A DNA stretch of 64,000 nucleotides from Pilaira anomala (lineage: Eukaryota > Mucoromycota > Mucoromycetes > Mucorales > Mucoraceae): NCBI GenBank assembly GCA_025716855.1, contig JAIXMQ010000018.1, positions 186,001 to 250,000 of the forward strand, read 5' to 3'. Below, piece by piece: positions 23,268-34,370 of this stretch (positions are counted from its first letter, which is position 1; each line of letters starts with the position of its first letter). Made by a program: the position numbers and the translations under genes. The notes under the pieces were generated by a model, which made no database searches, was not told the DNA's origin, and saw only the letters and a program-made list of their open reading frames with translations.

Positions 23268-24508
23268 TTACTTCTTTTCGTCCGCCTTCTTCTCTTCGAT
23301 ATTAATACCGAATTGTTTCTTTTTACTAATAATATTCCAGTAATATTGCCATCCAAAGGAGCCTAGTGTGAGTACAATAATAAACGCAAGCGAAACAATT
23401 GTTGGGGTTTTGATAATATATACATTGGTATGGTTTTTGTTGCCATCAAATATAGTAAGAAAAGCATTGATTAGGCCAGTATGAATGAATAAGTCTAATC
23501 CAAGAATAAACAAGTATCCACCAATAAGGGAGGTACAGAACAGGATTGTATAGCTTTCTAGTAAAATAATCATAACTGCTAGTACGACTCCCATGCCAAC
23601 GATAAAGCAAATACGTGCAACTTCCTATTTATATTTTTAGTATATGATTGTCTTTGTATGATTCATTATTACTTACAATTTGAATGACAAGATTCTCTTT
23701 CCAGGAAAGAATAAATACTGCAAAGAAGAATCCGGCGAGACCACCAACGAAATAAAGTGATACACCGTAAATGAAAATAAATAGAAACGCACCGATGAGG
23801 CCAAGACCAGCACTGACACACATATAAACGACTTCATTATGAGGATATCCGTGTAAAGGTTCATTGTTAACTAGACCAATCCATGTCATAACCGCAAAGA
23901 ATATAAAACCTGTAGCAGCTAATGTTCCTCTAAATGAACAATATCCGAAGACCATAAAGTAGAGTCCGAACAACATGCAGGTAATACCTGTAATACCTTG
24001 AGCGACCGTAATACCCCAGCCATAAGTATCTAAAATTATAATGAGTTATTCCGTAGTAAAAATATATTTATATACATGTATACATACGCCATAAGTAGGT
24101 ACTCCAACATTTATCATCACATTTTACTTTATCGTTCTTCTTTTTATCATTACTTCCTTTGTTGGTAGTAGATGATTTGGTAGCAGTAACAGTCTTTGTA
24201 ACAGTCTTTAATTTACCGTTACCACAGTAAACAGTAGTTGTTACAGTTTGCCAAAGCTGATTTAAGTCAGAAACAGCTACTTTTGCATGATTATCTTTGT
24301 CATTGTAGTTGCAGTCGTTGGCCCAGTTTTCATATAAACTTAATGTATCTTCTAAATCACGTTTAATATAACGAGCGGTAGGAAATGCCGTAGGTGATTC
24401 TTGTCTTTTATTTAGTACGGCACTAGAATCTATTGTACGTGTAGGCTGCTGAATCACGATAGCACTAATAGCAGGCACTAATAAGCAAAATAATAAGGAC
24501 AGTTTCAT
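23268..24508 (-). CDS. Multispanning membrane protein with DUF4203/TM7SF3-TMEM198-like domain
   Basis: Exons 24088-24508, 23677-24029 and 23268-23624 (minus) give 376 aa. The signal peptide is MKLSLLFCLLVPAISA. A luminal domain of about 120 residues follows, with several cysteines and a Thr/Lys-rich stretch (KTVTKTVTATKSSTTNKG, likely O-glycosylated). From about residue 143 there are seven or so hydrophobic segments (ITCMLFGLYFMVFGYCSFRG, VVYMCVSAGLGLIGAFLFIF, LYFVGGLAGFFFAVFILSW, MGVVLAVMIILLESYTILFC, SLAFIIVLTLGSFGWQYYW). The repeating G-rich helices match the DUF4203/TMEM198 type. It ends with a charged tail (EEKKADEKK). Biochemical function is unknown for fungal members. Confidence 0.8.
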
Positions 24509-24989
24509 TGTTTGATGATAAAGAAACGAAATAAAGAAAAAGAAATAGATAATGAAACAAACAATGATTTATAAATCAAAACCGAATGTTTTCATACTTC
24601 CATTTAATGACACTTTTTGATCTTGCTAACGAAAAAGGAATGTTGCCTTATTAAGCACTTTGTTTTTCAGCCAGTTAGCAGATCTATCTGCTTATATGCA
24701 TTTGTGCCACAATCATATTTATCATCACTATCATCATCGATTAGCTTGCTTGTTTTATAAATAGCACATCATGTAGTAAATCTTAAAAGACAAACTTTAA
24801 ATAAACTTATTCTATCGTTCATGAACTGATTTTTTATTAGTTTTTCTGGATTTGTTGCATTCAAATTACTCGAAAGCGCACGCATGAAATCATTATCAGT
24901 GACGGCTTTTTTGTGGCTTTTTTTTTTCTTTTCTTGTTTACGTTTTGTCAAAGTTGCAATTGTTAATCTTATTCAAATTTTAAAACAAA
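24509..24989. other. Divergent intergenic region
   Basis: Shared upstream region of the DUF4203 gene (-) and the zinc-ribbon gene (+). AT-rich. The short minus ORF at 24769-24951 shows no conservation I recognise. Confidence 0.65.
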
Positions 24990-25923
24990 ATGGAAAACTT
25001 AAAGCGCAAATTCTCAAACACCTGTCCCGACTGTAACTCAGAAGTTGAATTGTATCAAATTAACTTTAATTCTGCCATAGAAATATGCAATAACTTAACA
25101 GTAAGAACATATTATTACTTAAAACTATGTATTTTTAACACGTCTTTTACCCTTGTAGTGTACTTTTCCGTTCGATCGACCTTGTGCTGAAGGACTTATT
25201 CATGAGTTTCCTTCCAGTGACACACGGTATAGTAAAAAATTAAAAACACGTTCATCATCAATTGCTAATACTGTTGCTGCTTCAAAAGCTTCAGAAAATG
25301 ATGAAAATAGTGTTAAATCTGCTAAAGAGACTAGCTCAGATACACTTGAGAATAGCTCTTTAATAAAGCAGAAAGATCAATTACATTCCAAAGAACCTTC
25401 TTTTCCCTTACTTCAAGGAGACCAAGAAGATCAAGATTTGATCTCTATCTTTATTCAAGAAAGCCAACAAGAAGATGCTTTGACAACACAACCTGTTGAA
25501 AACAACGTTATGCAAAGTGAGTCATCTGAATCTGATGGGTTAGATCCTGTTATTACCAATTTACTAAACTTTTACTCAGATATTACGCAAAAACCTTCTC
25601 CAAATCAGACTGTTCAATTGTCTGAAAATATCGCACTTCCACCCGCAACCGCAGCAAACACATCTCCAAATTCAGCATTTAACGTCCCTAGCTTGTCACT
25701 TGAAGCCATTGAATCATTATTGAACGATACCAACACCGATACTATACCCATCAATGAAACAACAGACTGCACTTCACCTTCATCCTACATTGCCACACCT
25801 AAAGATCCTTCTGTTTTAAGTTGGATGGAAGATTTGGATACTTTATTTGGAGCAGACATGGCTCAATCAAAGTTTAATCCTTTGCAAGGGGGAGACGAAT
25901 TTGATTCCTTCTTGGGATTTTAA
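24990..25923 (+). CDS. Protein with N-terminal CX2C...CX4C zinc ribbon and acidic Ser/Thr-rich body
   Basis: Exons 24990-25100 and 25159-25923 give 291 aa. The N-terminus holds C12-x2-C15 and C33-x4-C38 (TCPDCNSE, IEICNNLTCTFPF), a small zinc ribbon that the intron splits just before the last cysteine. It resembles the N-terminal cysteine motif of USPL1-type proteins (inference from memory). The rest is low-complexity Ser/Asp/Glu-rich with short hydrophobic-acidic patches (LSWMEDLDTLFGADM, FDSFLGF) that look like transactivation or docking motifs. No peptidase domain follows. A nuclear regulatory protein is a guess; function unknown. Confidence 0.75.
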
Positions 25924-26984
25924 ATCACTCAATATAATACCAAAACCAAAACCATGTAAATATATAAGCAACTGGTTGTTTACAAAAGTATAAATAAAGC
26001 AAGATATCAATAATTATATTATAAAACTAACCAAAATGTTTTATTGGTAAAGCTGTGGTGTAAAGAGAAGGTATTTGATATTTAGCTTTAGGGAAGAAAT
26101 ATCGAAGATGTGATATTTTTGCTTATATGAAAGCTGTAGCACTGTCAATATTGGCAATAATAAGAAGGGTGAGGTTTTCCTATCATAGATATTTGAATTG
26201 AGATAATATTTTAAGTGGTGACGAGAGAGAATTTGACTAGTAATTTTTAAATGCTTTGAGGCACTGTAAAAGTTCTGTATAGTAATAATTAGAGGTATGT
26301 GAGAAAAGGCAAGTATTTGTTGAACTACCTAAAGGAACTTTTAGTTAAATTGTAATAGTATATATTTTATCCAAACATTTTTAAATAAAACACCTTCATT
26401 ACTGTGAAAATAAGGATCAAAGAGTCAAAGAGATATGATTTTTTTAAATGATTTAGTACTTCAAATTATCATCATTTTTTTCTCTTCGTAGGGAAGCAAT
26501 ATTTCAATCCTTCTATGAGAATTGAGTACAAAAAGTAAAAGCATTAAAGCAAATTACTAAGAAATACATATACATTTACTATTTTTAAGGAACAGTGACA
26601 AGGATATCGCTTGGCGCTTAAAGAAAGTCAAGCGAAAAAAAAATCGAAATTGAATTTGTAACCGTGCTAAATGTACAACTATGTATGTACACTACAGATA
26701 GGAACTTCGAAAGTCAAAAGTCAACGCCATGAATATGTAGCGTTGTTTTTTTTGTGGTGCAAATTGTGGCGCCCCAAGAATTCACCTTTGTTTTTCCATC
26801 ACCCTTAATTTGAAGTAACATCTATTCTTTTGCATGAATCAGTACTTCATGTATGAATTTCATATTACAATAAAAATATATGCAAAAACTAAACTTTATT
26901 AAAAGATACAAAAAGATGCTTCTTATTTGTATGTAGTAAAATAAAAGTATTAAACAAGCGAAGCATGAATTGTGAAACATAACC
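25924..26984. other. Intergenic AT-rich region
   Basis: 3' flank of the zinc-ribbon gene, with a cluster of AATAAA/ATAAA motifs at 25985-26000. The rest is AT-rich without coding signal. A small hairpin-capable pair (CGCTTG...CAAGCG) lies at about 26609-26635. It may contain unrecognisable remains of the LINE that follows. Confidence 0.5.
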
Positions 26985-27497
26985 ATGACAATGACCTATA
27001 ACAATCAACTATACCAGGATATTTTGCAAACACAATCAGCACGACTCCATCCTAACGTCTGGCCTTTCATCACTAGCGGCAATTCGCCCCAAATAGACAG
27101 GTCCAAACACTCGCTCATTACTTCCGTAATTGGGTCCAATCCGTGGGAATACTCCTCGTCCAAAAACTTACGTCAAGAGCTTCAACCTGCATCCATCAAC
27201 CCAGCACGGTTTCTCTCTAGGACTATTAAATCGTTTTAGGCTTGTCCTATGTTTCCCAACGCCAGAGCCTTATATTTTCGCTGCTTCTCCAACTGTATTC
27301 CCACCAAAAAGATTCTTTTCGAATACGAGGTTGTGGTAAACTCTACCTGCTCCCTATGTGGTCTCTCTATTGATGATAAACATCATTTCCCGGTTGAATG
27401 TCCAATCAAATGGCTCATATGGCACCAAATCTTACGGCATTATTACCCTAATATATATTTAAGTAGTTGGTTAATGCGACTTCTGGCTACAATATAA
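26985..27497 (+). pseudogene. Decayed non-LTR retrotransposon (LINE) 3' fragment, zf-RVT region
   Basis: Fragment of the C-terminal end of a reverse-transcriptase polyprotein. The recognisable part is the zf-RVT block: ARALYFRCFSNCIPTKKILF, then STCSLCGLSIDDKHHFPVEC and PIKWLIWHQILRHYYPN, with the Cys/His arrangement CX2C...HX5C. Upstream, HPNVWPFITSGNSPQ, NPWEYSSSKNLRQELQPASI and NPARFL continue the same element, then the frame moves (NRFRLVL in another frame) and returns, so it carries at least two frameshifts. No RT catalytic domain is present in the window, so this is a 5'-truncated dead copy. It lies between the zinc-ribbon gene and the P450 gene. Element ends and target-site duplications could not be defined. 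Confidence 0.75.
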
Positions 27498-27734
27498 TAG
27501 CTATCGCGTGACCGTAAAATAAAAAACACGTCCTCTTTTTAATTACATTAAGATATCTGTTCGTTGGCTGTCTTTCTCGCGGTTTTCGTGATAATGTTAC
27601 ACAAATATTTCAAATTATTTAAAGTGAAAAAGACTAAAAAGGGTTTATTTAATTACATAATTTCATGGAAAATAGCCTTTATAAAATGACTAATATTAAA
27701 ATATTCCAAAATTAGAAAAAAAGGAACGGTTGGC

Positions 27735-29508
27735 TTAATGACGTTTTTCAACCATCACCTTCATACCATATCGCATAGGTAAAGTCAAGGAGACTTGATA
27801 AGTAACTTCTTGACCTGCCATCAATCTAAACTTGTAACGTTTTACTAAAAAGATGATTGCAGTCAGCGCTTCCAAAGTGGCCAAGTTTTGTCCCAAGCAT
27901 ACACGTGGACCTGCATGAAATGCTGGAAGAAGGTTTAGTAAAGATTTTTTTCATAATTTTTTTTCTCTCTTACCTGGCCATTGACCTTGTGATTCACGTC
28001 GAAGCTCACCTTCTTTTGTAATCCAACGTTCTGGTCTAAAGACTTTAGCATCAGGGCCCCAAACTTTTTCTGACCGACCTTGAACATAGGGACACCACAG
28101 GACGTAATCTCCTTTTTTGATATGTGTACCATCAGGCCATATATCATCATTGAGAGCATATTTTTGATTTAAAGGAACCGAAGGATATTGACGAAGTACT
28201 TCATAGAATACAGCATGGGCATAAGTCATGTCTTTAATCTTTTCATAAAGACCGGGTGAGTCAGTTAAATCTTCGTCCGTAATGTGTTGTTCGATTTCTT
28301 CCAAGAGTTTTTGTTCAACTCGAGGATGACACATGAGCATATAAAAAGTCCACGAAAGAGCTTGTGCTGTTGTATCTCTTCCCGCAATCACAAAGTTCAA
28401 AACAATATCACGAAGTTCTGCATTACTTAATAAATCACCCTTATTATTACGAGCATCCATAAAACGAGATAAAAGATCTTTATGGACTTCGCCAGCTTCT
28501 AATTGAACTCGACGTTTTTCGATCACGCTATTAGCAAATCCATCTACCACACGTAAATGATCATTCATGTTAGCTTTCCAAGGTGTGACGAAATTAACAA
28601 TACGTTCAGTGATGGGCCAGATAGAATTTACAAATCGAACAAAGGTTTGTTTTTGAGCTTCGTCAAAGGAAGCTGCAAATGGGACTTTTCCTTTAGTTGA
28701 AAGTGAGTTTAGTTCAACACCAAAACCTAGTTCAATAAAGGAATCCAACGTGAATTTGAACATGATGTCATGGAAATCAATAATTGAATTATTTTGTGCT
28801 GCTTTATCAAAGATATTATTTTGCATAATGCCTAATTCCTTAACAAAGACACTAATAAAATATAAAAACAAAAGTGAGTTATGAATTCGAAACAATTTAG
28901 GAGAGAGTCACTCACTCTGTGAACTGATCTCTGAAGTTTTTAACATTAAAGATATGACTGGCCGTTTTACGTTGATACTTCCACTCTTCACCATTCGCAT
29001 TAAAGATACCATCACCAAAGAGATCCATCATAGCGCCATGAAATTCAGGGCCTTTAATATAATTTTCAAAATTATCTGGAATTACGAAGGTGTTTAGTGT
29101 TTGTTAATTATAAGTGTAACATGTAACCTTACTTTTCAGAATATGTTCAACATTTTTTGGATCAATAGTACCAACATGTCTTGGAATACCAAGAGCAGAC
29201 ATGGTTCTATATTTTTAAAATAATGAATTAAAAAAAAAGAAGAAGAGAACAGAGTGATGATATATGTTTATAGAAAATATTATTTACAATGTCAAATCAT
29301 CTAAGCGAGTAAAGCCTTCTTGTAAGAAATCATGAAAACGCGTCAAAAATTCAAGAACAAGAGGTAAATTTCCGACAAGAGGCCATCCTGCTTGAGTTTT
29401 AATATCTGGTCGTTTGGTATCAAACACAGCCCGATCATGATAGATGCAAGCTAAAAGGGAAATAGTTGCGACAGCACCTGTTCCAATATATCGTCCAATC
29501 GAGGCCAT
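27735..29508 (-). CDS. Cytochrome P450 monooxygenase (CYP52/CYP4-like, fatty-acid-hydroxylase type)
   Basis: Heme-thiolate oxygenase, probably ER-anchored. Exons on the minus strand are 29288-29508, 29133-29206, 28916-29075, 27974-28851 and 27735-27922, giving 506 aa. An N-terminal hydrophobic segment (GTGAVATISLLACIYH) precedes a proline-containing hinge (GWPLVGNLP). Key motifs: GDGIFNANGEEWKYQRK (helix C), AGRDTTAQALSW (helix I oxygen-activation motif), EVLRQYPSVP (ExxR), FRPERW, and the heme loop FHAGPRVCLG with C453 in the last exon. The layout resembles CYP52/CYP4-type alkane and fatty-acid hydroxylases; substrate is inferred only. A CACGTG E-box lies about 240 bp upstream. No reductase or pathway cluster accompanies it. 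Confidence 0.93.
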
Positions 29509-29626
29509 ATTTTTTTTATTTTGTTTGTAAAAAAAAAAAAAAGGGAAAAAGAAAAAGAAAGCGAAAAATAAACTTGAGCCAAGCCTTATTTATATCTACA
29601 CACACGATGACAACTTACGTGTATAG

Positions 29627-29662
<36 letters not shown>

Positions 29663-30695
29663 GAAAAAAAAAAATGGATCGTCCCCAGCTTTTCTTGTAT
29701 TTTTTTCACATGTTACAAAAATATGATATGAAGCTAAAATTCTAGTTCACGTGGTTTACGAATACGCAAAATAGAAGATTTTCGTTTAACTTTTTATCAG
29801 TAGCTTAGATGGAAATCACATATATGTGACTTTTGTAACTACCCCATCTAAAACAGGACACCTGCTTGTCTTTGTACAATTCTAGCAAAAAAAAAACGAT
29901 ACTACTTGATGATAGATGAAAAAACAATATATTATGCAGGAATCGTCTTTCGGTACAATGATATACACAATTTTTAAAACATACAACTGAATCTTTGATT
30001 CGTCATTTGACATATTTGGGTGGATAAGATATTAGAGGGGTAATTAAAAAACGAGTAAACCCCACTTACATATGACAATGTCAAGAAAACAACAGTCCTT
30101 TATAATAGTGCTTCATTGTTATTAACATAATTGGACAGTAACAGTTTACATGTACGGAAATTAAAGAGTTTATAGAGTGTTTGTCGTACATGATCAGATC
30201 AAGTTACATATCCCCACTCAAAAAAAAAAAAAAAAAAAAAAAAATATGGTCGACTTTACTCACGAAATTGTCAACGTTATTTTGAGTGTATGAATGAAAA
30301 AAAGTGTGTATACATTTTATTATGTAAAAAAAAAAGGGATGGAGCTATATAAAAATGGGGAGAGAGATAGAGAAGGAAAAGAAATGATATATTTGAACAG
30401 GATATATGTATAAAAAGGCAGTGCTAAGTGTTCATACACTGCGAAAGGGGAAATTTTTCAAAAAAAAAAAAAAAAAAAAAAAAGCAATCATAAAAGAATG
30501 TGAAAGATAGTCATATATGTAAGAAGTGAGGAGAATCAGGAGAGGATGTATAGTAAAGAAGGTGAAAGGGCAAAAAAAAAAAAAAAAAAAGAAGATATTC
30601 ATATGTAGTGCGTGAGTGTGAGTAGTGTGTGTGTGTGTGTGTGATATGTATGTATGCGTGTGGGAAAAAGGAAAAGAATAGAGACTTGAAGCTAT
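29509..30695. other. Intergenic region with several long A/T homopolymers
   Basis: 5' flank of the P450 gene (-) and 3' flank of the CP2 gene (-). Homopolymers: A-run 29529-29541, T-run 29631-29656, A-runs at about 30221-30244, 30461-30483 and 30572-30590, plus a GT repeat at about 30627-30643. E-box at 29748-29753. No gene found. Confidence 0.65.
29748..29753. promoter_or_regulatory. CACGTG E-box upstream of P450
   Basis: Perfect palindromic E-box (bHLH consensus, e.g. Pho4/Cbf1/SREBP-like factors in fungi), 240 bp upstream of the P450 start. Sequence match only. Confidence 0.25.
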
Positions 30696-33423
30696 TTAAA
30701 ATTCAAGTACAAGTCGATAGTTACCATCTGTCTTTGGTTCTAAGTCCACTGTCATCATTTCTCCATCAGAGATATGTTCAGAAATAAAGGTATCTTCAAC
30801 CAGGACAAGTACATCACTATTAAATCCACCATTCGATTTTTTCTGTTTCCATAAAATTTCAGCAATTTTGGCTGGATATATAGATAAGATGGCGCTTAAT
30901 TTGATTTTTAAGTCATAAGTTGTAAGGTTTTGAAGATAAACTTCGTGAGGCGTGCTAAACTGATGACGAGTCCAAACATAGAAGCTTAAGGGTGTAGGAG
31001 AGGTAGTTACTAACTTGCTGCGAGATTTTTTGTGTTCAAGCGATCGCATAGAATTTGACTTTTTGTTGGCACTTTTTGTATCGCGTTTACGTTTAGGTTG
31101 ACCTGAACCGTTTGAAGAGGCAATCATATTAATTAAGTTTGCAGCGGCTTCTGATTCATCAAAGTCTTCCAACATGACATCAGGTGAGGAGGGTATTTCA
31201 GTTAGGATACTAGTAGATTGATGGGATTGATTGATCATCGGCCATAAGGGGTGCTGGTGAGGGTTACCATTTGTAGAAGCTGCATAGATTTTTTTTTTTT
31301 TTTTTTTTTTATAAAAGAGTTAGTTTTTTTATGCAGTTTTTTTTTAAGGTTGGATACAAAATTGTAAATCCATACCAATTATCTTCTCCTTTTGTTTTTC
31401 AATTTGTTTTTTATCGTCTTTATTTTTACGTTCTGCACCCTAATAGATGAAATAAATAGAATGATTAATAAATAAATAATAATAATAATAAAAAAAAAAA
31501 AAAGTTTAAATATCTTTATTTATATTACCTTGTCCCTGAACAGTTTGATTTTACAATAGCTAGCTTCTTTATATTGGTACCCATCATTTGAACTTAAACT
31601 TTCAAAGGTTCCCTTATATAGAATAGAGTCGTCAGGTAAAGAGACATAATGTATGTTTGTCTCCATAACACACCTTAAGGGAATGCCTTTAACCCCTTTG
31701 ATTCTAGAAAAATCAGTAGAAAGGCAGTTGAAACGAACATAAACCTTGGCACCAAACCTACTATGCCAGTCAAATGAGACACGATCGAATGATACCAATC
31801 GTATGTTGTAGATTCCAGTTGTTTGATTTGAATCCAAATCAATTGCTCTTGCTTCTTTTGGATTTTCTTGTTGACTAATCCAATATTTCCAATAACTTTC
31901 GGCTATTTGACGGTGACTAGGTTCATGAAAAGCAATAGAGAGTGTACTGGTCATTGTGCCAGTAGAATATGGACCAAATTCTTGACAAGCACTAAGATCC
32001 ATTAAGTAAGCTTGACCTCGATTAAGATAAGTAACAGGTTGTTCGTCATGTTTCTTTTTTACTGCAGTAGATGCTAACATGTATAATAATAAACAAAAAT
32101 TAATTAGATATATATTAAAAGTAGAAAAATAATCAAGTTAGTTTTTCTTACCATGAAGTATAACATTACATTGAAATAATTTACTATTTTTAAAAAAAAA
32201 AATGGGGTGAGTGTGAGTTTATCCTCTATTGACAGTTTCGCACAAATATATATATATATATATTTTTCTCTCCTATGTTATTCAAACAACTCCTACTCTC
32301 CTCACTCAAAAACGGTCTCTTTTTTTATATATATATGATATTCAGCCTGCCCCTTGTTTATATATTGTTTGCTTTAACTTACGTTTGTTCTGTTGTAATT
32401 TGAGTAAACTCTTTTTCATCTTGATAAGTTTGATAGTAAGGTGGTGGAGGTTGTTGTTGATCAATTGAATTAGTCAAGTTGTTCATACTATTTTCTCCTT
32501 CAGCAATTGTCATCTCTTCTTGTTTTATCAAATGAGCGTGCTGTGGCGGTGAAGCAGAAGAGGAAGAAGAAAAAAGTTGATACATGTCTTGATGTTCAGT
32601 AAAAGGAGACAATCGAGCATTGGCACTTTTGAACCGAGGATGATATTTATCTCCTTTGTTCAAATAAGGTGAGCCATGGTTAGGTCTTTGTCCAAACATA
32701 CTGGTAGTTTGATGATGATGCTGGGGTTGAGCTGGCGGTGGTGGAGGTGGTGGAGGTAATGGGAAAATATTCATGAGATGATGACCATGACTTAATTGAG
32801 GTTTCTTATTATTATGAATGAAAAAATCATTAGAGAACTGGCTAGTTAATTTGGCGGCAGGCGCAGAAGCTACTTCCATCATATTCACCATTTGATGGTC
32901 CTGTGGTCTTGGCCAAGTCATTGTTGGAGTAGGCTGATAAACAGTCTCGTTGTGATGAATTGAGTCCGTCATATCATTCGAGAAATTTTCATAGCTGTTG
33001 TAAGTTGAATAAGAAGGTGCAACTGCTCTTTCATCCATTGGAGAATAAAGTTCGTCCCGGTTAGAAATAAATGAATGTTGTGGTGATTTGTTCATTGACC
33101 AATCAGGGTTTTGAAATGTCAAATCAGCTTGATGTTGTTGTTGATGTTGATGTTGGTGCTGCTGATGTTGTTCATTCATGATATTATTTAATGACGTATC
33201 TTGGTAATGACCGTAGTAGTTGTATAAAAAACTTTTTTTTTTTTTTGAGTAAAAAGAGAGAAGAAATAGGAAAGAAATAAAGAGAAAATTAGTTTTCAGT
33301 TTTATAAATGAAGTGGTTGCACATGCAGTGTAATAATATGTAAACCGGTTTTTTTGCATATTTTAATTTTCTTAACCGATATAATATATATACATTTACA
33401 TTTACATTTTTTTTTATTTATTT

Positions 33424-33471
<48 letters not shown>

Positions 33472-33568
33472 TTTCGTGAGTATCGAATGATGGAGAAGAA
33501 GAAGAGGATGATGATTGCATTTCATCAGTTTCGTAGTTCAAGCTTTGAGATGGTAGAATAGATAGCAT
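30696..33568 (-). CDS. CP2/grainyhead-family transcription factor
   Basis: Nuclear DNA-binding protein with the immunoglobulin-like CP2 fold. Exons on the minus strand are 33471-33568, 32383-33231, 32152-32183 (32 nt), 31529-32073, 31376-31439 and 30696-31279, giving 723 aa. The N-terminal 300 residues are low complexity (Q/H repeats, eight prolines, Ser-rich), as in activation domains. The CP2 domain runs about 316-530: FQCNVILHASTAVKKKHDEQ, TYLNRGQAYLMDLS, SFDRVSFDWHSRFGAKVY, then YCKIKLFRDKGAERKNKDDK and KQIEKQKEKI, the family hallmark. A basic segment (KRKRDTKSANKKS) and a C-terminal ubiquitin-like/dimerisation region follow (LKIKLSAILSIYPAKIAEIL). The start in the first exon is the least certain point; intron 1 carries a 43-nt homopolymer. 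Confidence 0.88.
33426..33468. repeat. T43 homopolymer in intron 1 of the CP2 gene
   Basis: Uninterrupted run of 43 T on the + strand (A on the sense strand). It begins right after the donor GTA of intron 1. Its true length is likely to vary by slippage or assembly error. Confidence 0.9.
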
Positions 33569-34339
33569 ATAAAATCGGAAAGAAAAAGAAGAAAGTTGTT
33601 AAATGGTTTTTTAGAAATAAAAAAAAAGGAAGCGGAGGGGAAAGTATAAGAAGTTCAAGGAATGATTGATAGAATAATAAGTAAAAAATAAAAATAAAAA
33701 AAGAGAGAGAAACAGTTTTCTTTTTATACAGATTTATTTTTTTTTTTAAAGAAAAAAGTTTTAAAGTTATAAAAAAAAAAAAAAAAAAAGAAAGAAGAAA
33801 GAAGAAAAATAAAAAACCTTCAATAATTATTATATCTAGATGGTTTTTTTTAAATAGTAAAGGATGGCTTATATTTATATTATCCACACTTTGTTGTTCT
33901 TCTGATGGATGTGGTACTAAATTCGGAGCAAGACTTACCAAGTTAATGCATCTGACGAATTAGTTAGTTGCGCACGTTAGACCCCAATTATTTTTTAATT
34001 TAAGAAAAAAAAAAAAAAAAAAAAAAAAAAGAAGATAGGTTACGGTTGTAAAAAGATGTAAACAGTGTACACACACGCATGTATAATAGTAACAGTAGTA
34101 CAAGAAGGTTTCTAAGATGTATATATAGATTTTAAATATAGAATATGTCGTATTATGTACATCTGCTATATAGCGCAAGGACAATGTTGAGGGGGGAACT
34201 AGTAAAGATCATCTTTTTTTTTTTTTTTCTGGTAGACAATACTTTTTTTGTCAAAAATTATCTTGACTGATAAAGTGGCAATAGAGAGCACAATAAGAAA
34301 AAATAAGTTGCTTTGAACCAATTAAAGTAGGGAGTAATA

Positions 34340-34370
<31 letters not shown>

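Noticed and set aside
29466..29726. 86-codon + ORF over the P450 start
   Set aside because: Consists of poly-A/poly-T encoded Lys and Phe runs.
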